IMG/VR virus record: IMGVR_UViG_3300046692_000120
Span: 1-39,097 of that record
Source of the DNA: a virus
Reading direction: 5' to 3' (one strand)
DNA length: 39,097 nt
Shown: one piece after another, positions 30,893 through 36,793 of the stretch
How positions within the stretch are numbered: position 1 is the first letter of the stretch
How the letters are laid out: the number at the start of each line of letters is the position of its first letter
The notes under the pieces: model-generated
The model's input: only the letters and a program-made list of their open reading frames with translations
Told to the model about the DNA's origin: nothing
Database searches by the model: none
Position numbers and translations under genes: made by a program

Positions 30893-32023
30893 ATGTCCCT
30901 CACGATCGCCCAGGTCCGTGCCGCGCAGGCCAACGACACATTCGGTATAGCGGCTGTCCTCACCGAGATGGAAGAGCGCATATCCCGCCTTGCTTCGCAG
31001 GCTGCGCGGCGACTGAATGACTCTGGTTCGTACCGTGAAGACTTCGCGCAGGACGCACGGGAGGCCCTGTTCCTGGCGCTCCCCCGTGCTGAGGGCGATG
31101 ACGTTGACCGTGTGATTGGGTTCCTGTACTCGTCCATGGCGGATGCCCTTAAGGACAAGGTTCGTGCCGCCCGCTACGTGGGTGTGGACAAGGACGCCGT
31201 CAAGGTGTTCATGAGCGTGCTTGAAGACGCCGAAGGTGACCCGTACAAGGCTGAGCAGCTTGCCCAGACCGTTCCGCCCAAGGGGCTTCGCCTGAGCGCC
31301 GACCGTGCCAACGCGGCTCGCCTCGCGTGGCAGGGCGCCGTGTCCATCGACAAGGAAAGCGACGACGATGCATCGATCGCTGACACGCTGGCCGTGGTCG
31401 ACGAGACTCCGCAGGTTCGCCCAAAGGTTGGCCGAGGTGCCGTCCTTGAGGCTCTGAGCGTCCTTGAGCGCCATGTGAGCGTGCCCCGTGACGCCGACAC
31501 CCGAGAGGCTCTGTTCAAGGCTCTCGACGCCATGCAGACCGGTTTCGTCACCCCGGACCAGGCGGACACTATGGCGGACTGCGTACGCGTTCCGGCCAAC
31601 CCGCAAACGCGCCGGTATGTGCTCGACGCTGTGGCCATCCTTCACAGCGCTGCCAGCACCGCCGATGATGGAGACCTGGTTGAGGAACTCCGCGACGTGT
31701 CCGACGAGCGCCGTGACGAGCGTGCCGCGCGCATTGGCACGATCCGGACCGCTCTCGACAAGATGGGGGCGCAGCAGCGCGACATTCTGGCGCACTCGTT
31801 CGGCATCGGTGGGGTTGAAGAGTTCGGGTGGGGTGACGGCTGTGACCTCACCGGGCTCGCCGAGCGTCTCGGGACTACGTACGGCAACGCAAAGAAGCAG
31901 CGCAGTGCCGCAAAGGTCTCGTTTGCCAAGTACTACATAGCCCTTGCTGCCGCCACGGAGGATGAGGCGCTCGCGCTGGCCGAGGCTGCCACTGAGATGC
32001 GCAAGCCTGGCGGACGTAAGTGA
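30893..32023 (+). CDS. Sigma factor-like protein
   Basis: A 376-aa protein. Residues about 25-100 (RLASQAARRLNDSGSYREDF, then AQDAREALFLALPRA and VIGFLYSSMADALKDKVRAARY) have the look of sigma region 2. Residues about 289-347 resemble region 4: MGAQQRDILAHSFGI then LTGLAERLGTTYGNAKKQRS, a helix-turn-helix. The 180-residue middle is not recognised. I infer it directs RNA polymerase to phage promoters, probably the 17-bp motif family, one copy of which is 30 nt upstream. A DNA-binding regulator that merely resembles sigma is the alternative. Its stop overlaps the next GTG. Confidence 0.72.
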   Translation: MSLTIAQVRAAQANDTFGIAAVLTEMEERISRLASQAARRLNDSGSYREDFAQDAREALFLALPRAEGDDVDRVIGFLYSSMADALKDKVRAARYVGVDKDAVKVFMSVLEDAEGDPYKAEQLAQTVPPKGLRLSADRANAARLAWQGAVSIDKESDDDASIADTLAVVDETPQVRPKVGRGAVLEALSVLERHVSVPRDADTREALFKALDAMQTGFVTPDQADTMADCVRVPANPQTRRYVLDAVAILHSAASTADDGDLVEELRDVSDERRDERAARIGTIRTALDKMGAQQRDILAHSFGIGGVEEFGWGDGCDLTGLAERLGTTYGNAKKQRSAAKVSFAKYYIALAAATEDEALALAEAATEMRKPGGRK

Positions 32024-32508
32024 CCAAGGGCTGTACGGGTTGCGGAGAGGTTAAGAGCCTCTCCGCTTTCCCCCGGGATTCACGCCGGAAGGATGGCCGC
32101 AGGGCTCGCTGTAAGCCGTGCGTGAGTGGTGACAACCGGACGCAGTACCAGGTGAACGCCGACAAGGTCAAGCAGTACCAGCGCGAGCGCTACGCCGCTA
32201 ACCCTGAACGGGAACGGGAGCGCAAGCGTGTTGAGTACCGAACCAAGGTTGAGCGAGTCGCACGCGTCCGAGCCTCTCAGCGCCGTTACTACTGGCGAAA
32301 CCGAGCGGCCCGTATCGCGCAGTCCGCAGCGTGGCGAGAGGCCAACCAGGAGCACGTCAAGGCGTACAGCCAGATGGATGCGCAACGCCGCAAGCCTTAC
32401 CAGCGCGAGTGGCGACGAGCCAACCCGGATCGTGTCCGCGCGTACCGACAGACCAGCCGCACGGAGGGACATGACTTCCTCACGCAATGGCGTAAGGCTC
32501 AGTCCTGA
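32020..32508 (+). CDS. Zinc-ribbon and basic-repeat half of a split HNH gene
   Basis: A 162-aa protein from GTG 32020, overlapping the sigma-like stop. The N-terminus is a zinc ribbon (CTGCGEVKSLSAF ... CKPC) like that of intact phage HNH enzymes; then a Lys/Arg/Gln/Tyr-rich helical region with repeats of the kind YxxNxxR (YAANPERERE, WREANQEHVKAY, WRRANPDRVRAY). It ends before any HNH core. The core is encoded next in the +1 frame at 32471, so this is probably the DNA-binding half of a gene broken by a frameshift. Confidence 0.75.
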   Translation: MTKGCTGCGEVKSLSAFPRDSRRKDGRRARCKPCVSGDNRTQYQVNADKVKQYQRERYAANPERERERKRVEYRTKVERVARVRASQRRYYWRNRAARIAQSAAWREANQEHVKAYSQMDAQRRKPYQREWRRANPDRVRAYRQTSRTEGHDFLTQWRKAQS

Positions 32509-32752
32509 GGTGGTCGCCCTGTACCAGCGCTCTCGCCGGCGCAGGGTGGCCCCGTACCGGCGCAGCGAAGTGTTTGCCCGATGGGGCGGCATGTGCTGCT
32601 ACTGCAATGCCCCTGCGGAGCATCTAGACCACGTACAGCCGCTTTCTCGCGGTGGCCGTGACGTGCTGTCCAACGTGGTCCCTGCCTGCGCTGACTGCAA
32701 CCTGGCGAAAGCTGCGCTGACCCTCGCCGAATGGGCCCGTAGTGGCTGGTAA
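32471..32752 (+). CDS. HNH nuclease core, second half of split gene
   Basis: A 93-aa protein from ATG 32471, overlapping the upstream gene by 38 nt in the +1 frame; GGAGG is present but only 3 nt from the ATG. It has the full HNH core: MCCYCN, HLDHVQPLSRGG, NVVPACADCNLAKAALTLAEWA. The domain aligns throughout with the C-terminal half of the intact enzyme at 24894. It may act alone or with the upstream half, or be a decaying homing nuclease. Confidence 0.78.
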   Translation: MTSSRNGVRLSPEVVALYQRSRRRRVAPYRRSEVFARWGGMCCYCNAPAEHLDHVQPLSRGGRDVLSNVVPACADCNLAKAALTLAEWARSGW

Positions 32753-32764
32753 CCGACTCGCTAG
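32748..32764 (+). promoter_or_regulatory. Phage promoter-like motif, copy 8
   Basis: An exact GGTAACCGACTCGCTAG that overlaps the end of the HNH gene and ends 39 nt before the GTG of the gene at 32804. Confidence 0.65.
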
Positions 32765-32803
32765 GCATCCCTCGTAACCACCTCACCGATAGGAGATCAT
32801 CCC

Positions 32804-32980
32804 GTGACCTACAACCTGCGCAACGGCTACACGGTTCGCACCACCAACGTGGGCGACGACACGGAGTTTCAGACGATCAACCCGGAGGGGGAGACGATCA
32901 GCACGATTTACCTGGGTCGCGAGGCTGCGCGTGACCTGGTGATCGGCCTGCGGACGGCTGTCGCCCTGCGGAGCGCGTAG
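32804..32980 (+). CDS. Small protein, 58 aa, unknown
   Basis: GTG 32804 has AGGAG 8 nt upstream. The product begins MTYNLRNGYTVRTTNVGDDT, beta-rich at first, then a short helix (REAARDLVIGLRTAVAL). No family recognised. First gene of the unit that follows promoter-like motif copy 8. Confidence 0.7.
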   Translation: MTYNLRNGYTVRTTNVGDDTEFQTINPEGETISTIYLGREAARDLVIGLRTAVALRSA

Positions 32981-32982
32981 CC

Positions 32983-33156
32983 ATGGCGCAGATAGACGCT
33001 TCGATCGCTGATCAGACCGTTACCAGCGTGGTGGCGGACCGGGCCGATTGCTACCGCATTGCGGTACGGCTGATCGCTGACGCTGGGCTCATCGCTGAGG
33101 CTAGCCCGGAAGACGTGCTGTACCTCGCGCAGTTCCTTGCAGGTAACGACATCTAG
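32983..33156 (+). CDS. Small helical protein, 57 aa, unknown
   Basis: ATG 32983 is 2 nt after the previous stop. The product is mostly helical (MAQIDASIADQTVTSVVADR, then CYRIAVRLIADAGLI and DVLYLAQFLAG) and acidic. No domain recognised. It ends the short two-gene unit before a strong terminator. Confidence 0.65.
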   Translation: MAQIDASIADQTVTSVVADRADCYRIAVRLIADAGLIAEASPEDVLYLAQFLAGNDI

Positions 33157-33165
33157 TAACACTGA

Positions 33166-33203
33166 GGGGGTCACTTACCGATTTCGGTAGGTGGCCCCCC
33201 TTC
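33166..33203 (+). terminator. Terminator hairpin with embedded operator palindrome
   Basis: A 16-bp stem including G-U pairs, with GGGGG/CCCCC at the base and TT loop; the tip 33172-33193 is a family palindrome (CACTTACCGA / TCGGTAGGTG). It is followed by TTCC. Separates the small genes from thyX. Confidence 0.78.
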
Positions 33204-33220
33204 CGTAGGAGGAGAGAGCA

Positions 33221-33922
33221 TTGAACGTTGAGATCCTGGCGTCTACCACGCTTGACGAGGACGTGCTACAGCGTGAGTACGACTATGACCCTTACAGCCG
33301 CGAGGAGCGCCCGTGGTCAATGTCCGATGCTGACGCGCTGGGGGAGGCTGCCGGACGCATCTGCTACCAGTCGTGGGCTCGGAAGAATCCGGCGACGCGT
33401 AGCAACGCTGGATACCTGGCCAGCATCCTGGATCACGGCCACTACAGCGTGCTTGAGCATGCGTCCGTGACGTTCCTGGTGCGCGATGTCTCGCGAAGCC
33501 TGCTCGCTGAGCTGTCCCGGCATCGCCACCTGTCGTTCAGCGTGGTGTCTCAGCGCTATGTGAGCTACGCGGACAGTGAGCCTGTCATTCCGCCTGCGCT
33601 TGTTGGCACCCCCTCCGAGGCCTTTCTACGCGGTGCGTACAAGGGATCTGTCCATGTGTACGAGCGGCTAGTGGAAACGCTCACTGTTGCTGGCCTCGGG
33701 CGGAAGCAGGCGCGGGAAGCTGCGCGAGCCGCGCTCCCCAACGCTGCCCCGGTCGACATGGTGGTTACCGGCAACCTGCGGGCATGGCGTGACGTCCTCG
33801 GCAAGCGGCACAGTGTGCATGCTGACGCTGAGATTCAGGAGCTTGCGCGGCTCGTGCTCGGGCACCTGCGCAGCATCGCCCCCAACTCCGTCCAGGACAT
33901 CGCCGAGGAGCCTGCGGAGTGA
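33221..33922 (+). CDS. thyX: Flavin-dependent thymidylate synthase
   Basis: A 233-aa enzyme; TTG 33221 follows AGGAGGAGAG. The ThyX signature [13 protein letters not shown] (residues 100-112) is complete, preceded by [16 protein letters not shown], which holds the FAD/dUMP-contacting His residues, and followed by [20 protein letters not shown]. It makes dTMP from dUMP with methylenetetrahydrofolate and FAD. It forms a pyrimidine-supply set with the dCMP deaminase next to it and the dNMP kinase at 19253. Confidence 0.95.
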   Translation: MNVEILASTTLDEDVLQREYDYDPYSREERPWSMSDADALGEAAGRICYQSWARKNPATRSNAGYLASILDHGHYSVLEHASVTFLVRDVSRSLLAELSRHRHLSFSVVSQRYVSYADSEPVIPPALVGTPSEAFLRGAYKGSVHVYERLVETLTVAGLGRKQAREAARAALPNAAPVDMVVTGNLRAWRDVLGKRHSVHADAEIQELARLVLGHLRSIAPNSVQDIAEEPAE

Positions 33923-33999
33923 TCGCGCTCAAGGTAGTCATCCTGCTGGCGTACTTCGGGTGCATCTGGTGGGCAATCTTCTGGGGTGAGGATGAGTGA
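33919..33999 (+). CDS. 26-residue membrane micropeptide
   Basis: GTG 33919 overlaps the thyX stop (GTGA) and the frame ends at TGA 33999, overlapping the start of the deaminase gene. The product is nearly all one hydrophobic helix ([20 protein letters not shown]) with an acidic end. Coupling on both sides supports translation. Function unknown; it could also only serve to carry ribosomes to the next start. Confidence 0.55.
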   Translation: MIALKVVILLAYFGCIWWAIFWGEDE

Positions 34000-34408
34000 A
34001 CGCCCGGGTTGGGACGCGTACTTTCTCGCTGGCGCTGAATGGGTGGCCACCCGCGCGGACTGCTCACGCTCCTCTGTGGGGGCCATCCTGGTCAACGCGC
34101 AGCAGGAAGTACGGGGGACGGGCTACAACGGCGCTCCTGCTGGCGTCCCTGGCTGCGCCTCAGCGGGTGCGTGTCCACGTGGCAGGCTCAGCGCCTCAGA
34201 GTGCGTCCCTGGCAGCGATTACGCCAACTGCACCGCCGATCATGCGGAGCGCAACGCTATCCGGCACAGTGCACCGCAGGATCGCCTAGGAGCGACGCTG
34301 TACACGACTCGGGCGCCGTGCCCCTCATGCTGGACCCTCATACGCGCCAGCGGGATAGCGCGGGTGGTCTGTCCTACTGCCCGCTGGACGCTGAAGTTTT
34401 TTCGGTAG
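33992..34408 (+). CDS. Deoxycytidylate (dCMP) deaminase
   Basis: A 138-aa zinc enzyme from ATG 33992, behind GGGGTGAGG. The start ([19 protein letters not shown]) and CSRSSVGAILVNAQQEVRGTGYNGAP are typical. Zinc ligands are His84 of HAERNAI (Glu86 catalytic) and Cys110/Cys113 of PCPSCW. It deaminates dCMP to dUMP, the substrate of the ThyX encoded just upstream. The C-terminus (TARWTLKFFR) is a little short compared with the family, and the stop lies in an operator half-site. Confidence 0.92.
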   Translation: MSERPGWDAYFLAGAEWVATRADCSRSSVGAILVNAQQEVRGTGYNGAPAGVPGCASAGACPRGRLSASECVPGSDYANCTADHAERNAIRHSAPQDRLGATLYTTRAPCPSCWTLIRASGIARVVCPTARWTLKFFR

Positions 34409-34434
34409 GTGAGTTGCGCCGGCTTCGGTAGGTG
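34401..34434. promoter_or_regulatory. Two direct operator half-sites, 23 bp apart
   Basis: TTCGGTAGGTG occurs at 34401-34411 and 34424-34434. They bracket the -35 of the promoter at 34414 in the same geometry as at 30672-30703, but with the half-sites in the other orientation. The first overlaps the deaminase stop. Confidence 0.6.
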
Positions 34435-34443
34435 GCCTAGTGT
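34414..34443 (+). promoter_or_regulatory. Host-type promoter TTGCGC-N18-TAGTGT
   Basis: TTGCGC (34414-34419) and TAGTGT (34438-34443) are 18 bp apart; TAGTGT is a good Streptomyces -10. The second half-site lies in the spacer. Predicted transcription start is some 35 nt before ATG 34485. Confidence 0.5.
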
Positions 34444-34484
34444 CTCTCTTGTCAGCACGACGGAGCGCAGCAAAGGGGCAGGAC

Positions 34485-34799
34485 ATGCAGGTTTACCGAG
34501 ACATTGACGGTATCAAGGGCCAGATTAAGATCCGTCTGGTTGAGGGTGAGACCACGGACCGTATCCGCCTTGAGCACGTCGTGACCCCGGATCTTCCGGC
34601 GCAGGAGCTGCCCAAGTACAAGTACCTTCCGCGTCGCATCGCTGGCCTGGTCTTCCCGACTCGGATCATTGAGTACGTCGATGTACCGAAGGGTCGGTTC
34701 GTTCCGTGCCGCGCGGCGCAGGCTCTGGTACAGAAGCACTTGGGTACCGCGTACACGGTTAGCTGGGTTGGCCGTGGTTGGTGGATTGAGGCAGCGTAA
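34485..34799 (+). CDS. Hypothetical protein, 104 aa
   Basis: ATG 34485 has GGGGCAGGA upstream; the open frame further 5' covers the promoter and is not used. The product is basic and beta-rich: MQVYRDIDGIKGQIKIRLVE, LPKYKYLPRRIAGLVFPTRI, and a Trp-containing end (YTVSWVGRGWWIEAA). No known domain. Being first behind an operator-bracketed host-type promoter, it is likely made early or in the prophage. A small DNA- or RNA-binding protein is possible but unproven. Confidence 0.7.
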   Translation: MQVYRDIDGIKGQIKIRLVEGETTDRIRLEHVVTPDLPAQELPKYKYLPRRIAGLVFPTRIIEYVDVPKGRFVPCRAAQALVQKHLGTAYTVSWVGRGWWIEAA

Positions 34800-34853
34800 A
34801 CAGCCGGCAGGTGGGGCGGGGGCTACGGTCCCTGCCCCAGGGAGGGGGGGTCC

Positions 34854-35090
34854 ATGACCATCAGGCACGTTGAGCACGTAAACCGGATCGGCGAGGCTCG
34901 CACGGTTGATTCCGGAAAGTACTACACGATTGAAGTGGACTACGTCACAGCGAGTGGGATTAAGAAGACGCTGAGGCTCGCGCATGGTGACGCTGACTGG
35001 CTTCGGATGCGTATCGTCAGTGAGTTTGAGGACATGCCCGAGGAGAATCGTAAGCGGTCTTTCTGGGCTTCATTGAAGCGCAAGCGGTGA
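34854..35090 (+). CDS. Hypothetical protein, 78 aa
   Basis: ATG 34854 follows GGGAGGGGGG. The N-terminal two thirds are beta-rich (VEHVNRIGEARTVDSGKYYT, VDYVTASGIKKTLRLAHGD), and the end is strongly basic (RKRSFWASLKRKR), suggesting nucleic-acid contact. No family recognised. Cotranscribed with the gene before it and closed by a strong terminator. Confidence 0.68.
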   Translation: MTIRHVEHVNRIGEARTVDSGKYYTIEVDYVTASGIKKTLRLAHGDADWLRMRIVSEFEDMPEENRKRSFWASLKRKR

Positions 35091-35098
35091 CCTGGTTT

Positions 35099-35155
35099 GG
35101 CCCCTGTGGATCACATACCGATTTCGGTAGGTGGTTGCGGGGGCCCTTTCTTTTT
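35099..35155 (+). terminator. Long terminator hairpin with embedded operator palindrome
   Basis: GGCCCC...GGGGCC at the base, family palindrome (35112-35133, CACATACCGA / TCGGTAGGTG) at the tip, followed by CTTTCTTTTT. It is the strongest terminator in the genome by T-tract and lies between lytic and integrase-side genes. Confidence 0.85.
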
Positions 35156-35325
35156 GGCCTCATCTCGTTACTTAGCGAAACTAAATATCTTTCGCAACAC
35201 CGTTGCCTTTCTTCACAAGTTGGTTACAACCATGGATTGAGCCGTGACCTTTCTCACCGGATTCTCACCATCCGCTTAACATAGGTGAACATTCAAAAAT
35301 ACGGACTGAGGGGGGCCCAGCGCCC
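35156..35325. promoter_or_regulatory. AT-richer leader with small dyads, before the integrase-side genes
   Basis: Distinctly richer in A/T than the rest of the window. It contains GCGAAA...TTTCGC (about 35178-35195) and TTGGTTACAACCA-type symmetry (about 35220-35232). Candidate -10-like words such as TAACAT occur, but no clear -35 pairs with them. A likely control region for the lysogeny-side genes; no specific site is proven. Confidence 0.4.
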
Positions 35326-35844
35326 ATGATTTGCACATCAGTACCGAGTGTGCACCTGCGTCTAAGAGTCCCTGTCGGCATGCCTAACGGCGGTGGCTGG
35401 GCCTGGGGGGCGCTGGACGCACTACCAGGTGACATAGGCCGAGAGCTGGCGCTGAACGCTCGGGAGTGCCAAGCCCTGGTGCAGACATACGGGCGCACCA
35501 TCACCCGTGTACTGTCCCGCGCGCAGCTAGGGGACCGGTTCCGTATCTGCGCTTGGGGCCGGACTACCGGAATGATCGTCGGCATACGCGAATGGTCCTG
35601 GTGCACGTCCGAGCGTGACTACGTGCCCGTGGGGGAGTACCTGTGTGGCGCGCGTGACGCGATCCGCTCCTACTGGCTGACCACAGGGGAACTTTTCAAC
35701 CCATACAGCGAGAGCTACCAGCGCAGGGCCAACGCGATGACCGTTGTCCCTCCCCAACTGCACTCACCGCCGTACGTGCGCGCCAAAGAGGACGTTCCGC
35801 ACGAGCACGCCTTGCCCGACCTGTACGGACTTCGCAGCGCGTAA
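35326..35844 (+). CDS. Hypothetical protein, 172 aa
   Basis: ATG 35326 follows AGGGGGG, at greater than usual distance. The product begins MICTSVPSVHLRLRVPVGMP; a helical middle (ELALNARECQALVQTYGRTI) and an aromatic stretch (IVGIREWSWCTSERDYVPVG) follow. No family recognised and no helix-turn-helix that I can defend. Its position, first after the strong terminator and an AT-rich leader, on the integrase side, makes it one of the candidates for a lysogeny regulator. Confidence 0.65.
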   Translation: MICTSVPSVHLRLRVPVGMPNGGGWAWGALDALPGDIGRELALNARECQALVQTYGRTITRVLSRAQLGDRFRICAWGRTTGMIVGIREWSWCTSERDYVPVGEYLCGARDAIRSYWLTTGELFNPYSESYQRRANAMTVVPPQLHSPPYVRAKEDVPHEHALPDLYGLRSA

Positions 35845-35853
35845 TCTGGCCGC

Positions 35854-36072
35854 ATGGATACACCAGCCATGCCACCAAAGATCAAGCCCTATGCGGACGC
35901 TGACGCGCTGCTAGCCAAGTTGGAGGGTCGAGCCGCTATGTGGGACCGAGTAGCCCGAGAGAACAAGGAACGGGCCGAGGAATTCGAGCGGGCAGCGCAA
36001 GAGATCCGGGAGGGCGCAACGTCCGTGGTTGTTGGTCGCACTACCTACACACTGACCAGCGATGAGGCGTAG
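35854..36072 (+). CDS. Hypothetical coiled-coil protein, 72 aa, possibly leaderless
   Basis: ATG 35854 has no ribosome site, but TAATCT lies 6 nt before it, which would place a transcription start at or next to the ATG; leaderless mRNAs are common in actinomycetes. ATG 35869 is an alternative. The body is one charged helix (LLAKLEGRAAMWDRVARENK, ERAEEFERAAQEIREG) and a short beta end. No function assigned. Confidence 0.6.
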   Translation: MDTPAMPPKIKPYADADALLAKLEGRAAMWDRVARENKERAEEFERAAQEIREGATSVVVGRTTYTLTSDEA

Positions 36073-36131
36073 CCTGGTCCAACTGGCCTGGTAACGGACC
36101 AGGCCTGACAGTGAGTTAGGACAACCGAACA

Positions 36132-36467
36132 ATGACCCAAGCGGACAGCGCTACGGCGCTGGGAATGTCGCTTGACTCTCGCCCCACCCATGGGCAGGGA
36201 CAAGCGGCTGAGATCGATGCCTCAACGCCCCTGCCGGCCGGGTGGGGTTACCTGTGCTCCAACCCGGACCGGAACCATCACGCGCACTGGTACGCCGTCG
36301 CGCCGTGGCATGCCGACAGCGTGAAGGCGCACGCCCCGGACGAGTGGCGGGATATCGCGCGGAAGCTGGAACAGACAGTGTCGGCGCCGACGTGGCCGGA
36401 GCTTCACGCTGCTGTGTCGGCTCAGGTGCGCCTGTACGCCGCTCTGAACGATGGGGTGGCCCTGTGA
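36132..36467 (+). CDS. Hypothetical protein, 111 aa
   Basis: The product begins MTQADSATALGMSLDSRPTH; a Trp/His-rich centre (GWGYLCSNPDRNHHAHWYAV) precedes a C-terminal helix (WPELHAAVSAQVRLYAALND). The ribosome site (TTAGGA) is poorly spaced. No family recognised. Its stop overlaps the next GTG (GTGA), so the two are coupled. Confidence 0.65.
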   Translation: MTQADSATALGMSLDSRPTHGQGQAAEIDASTPLPAGWGYLCSNPDRNHHAHWYAVAPWHADSVKAHAPDEWRDIARKLEQTVSAPTWPELHAAVSAQVRLYAALNDGVAL

Positions 36468-36721
36468 GTCAGACAGTGGCGGAACGCGCCCCAGAACTGC
36501 CCTCAAGGCCCGTACATCGCTACGTGGTCCTACCGTTGTCCGGCCCGTTTCACTTCGGCATCTGGGATAAGCACCTGGGCGGCTGGTGCTCGCTGGCCGT
36601 AGGAACCAGCCTCGTGCCCCTGGAATGGAAGTCAGCGATGGAGGCGCAGGTGTGGCTGTACCTCTGCCGTGTGGCTTGGGGAAGGGGGTTGGTGCCAGCG
36701 CCGGACGGCTGGAACGGCTAG
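36464..36721 (+). CDS. Hypothetical protein, 85 aa
   Basis: GTG 36464 overlaps the previous TGA; the longer open frame upstream only reads through the neighbour. The product (VHRYVVLPLSGPFHFGIWDK, then EWKSAMEAQVWLYLCRVAWG) is aromatic-rich and mixed alpha/beta. No domain recognised. It is the last gene before the integrase. Confidence 0.65.
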   Translation: MSQTVAERAPELPSRPVHRYVVLPLSGPFHFGIWDKHLGGWCSLAVGTSLVPLEWKSAMEAQVWLYLCRVAWGRGLVPAPDGWNG

Positions 36722-36793
36722 TAATGGCCTGTGTGGTGCTGCCGTGTACTCAACCCTATGCACGTCACGGGTCACGTGCGTATCCTTGAGTAC

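Noticed and set aside
30710-31795. 361-codon minus-strand open frame opposite the sigma-like gene, considered as a divergent repressor
   Set aside because: It covers the promoter motif and sigma-like gene in antisense, has no start signal and no recognisable domain. The plus-strand protein has sigma-like segments and a good start.
17840-35133. Palindromic repeats considered as a CRISPR array or transposon ends
   Set aside because: The repeats are dispersed over 17 kb, have no regular spacers, no cas genes and no transposase nearby.
36722-36793. Assignment of attP just upstream of the integrase
   Set aside because: Only 72 bp are available, and no clear imperfect dyad with a 2-bp centre stands out. 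The region downstream of the gene is equally possible, so no site is called.
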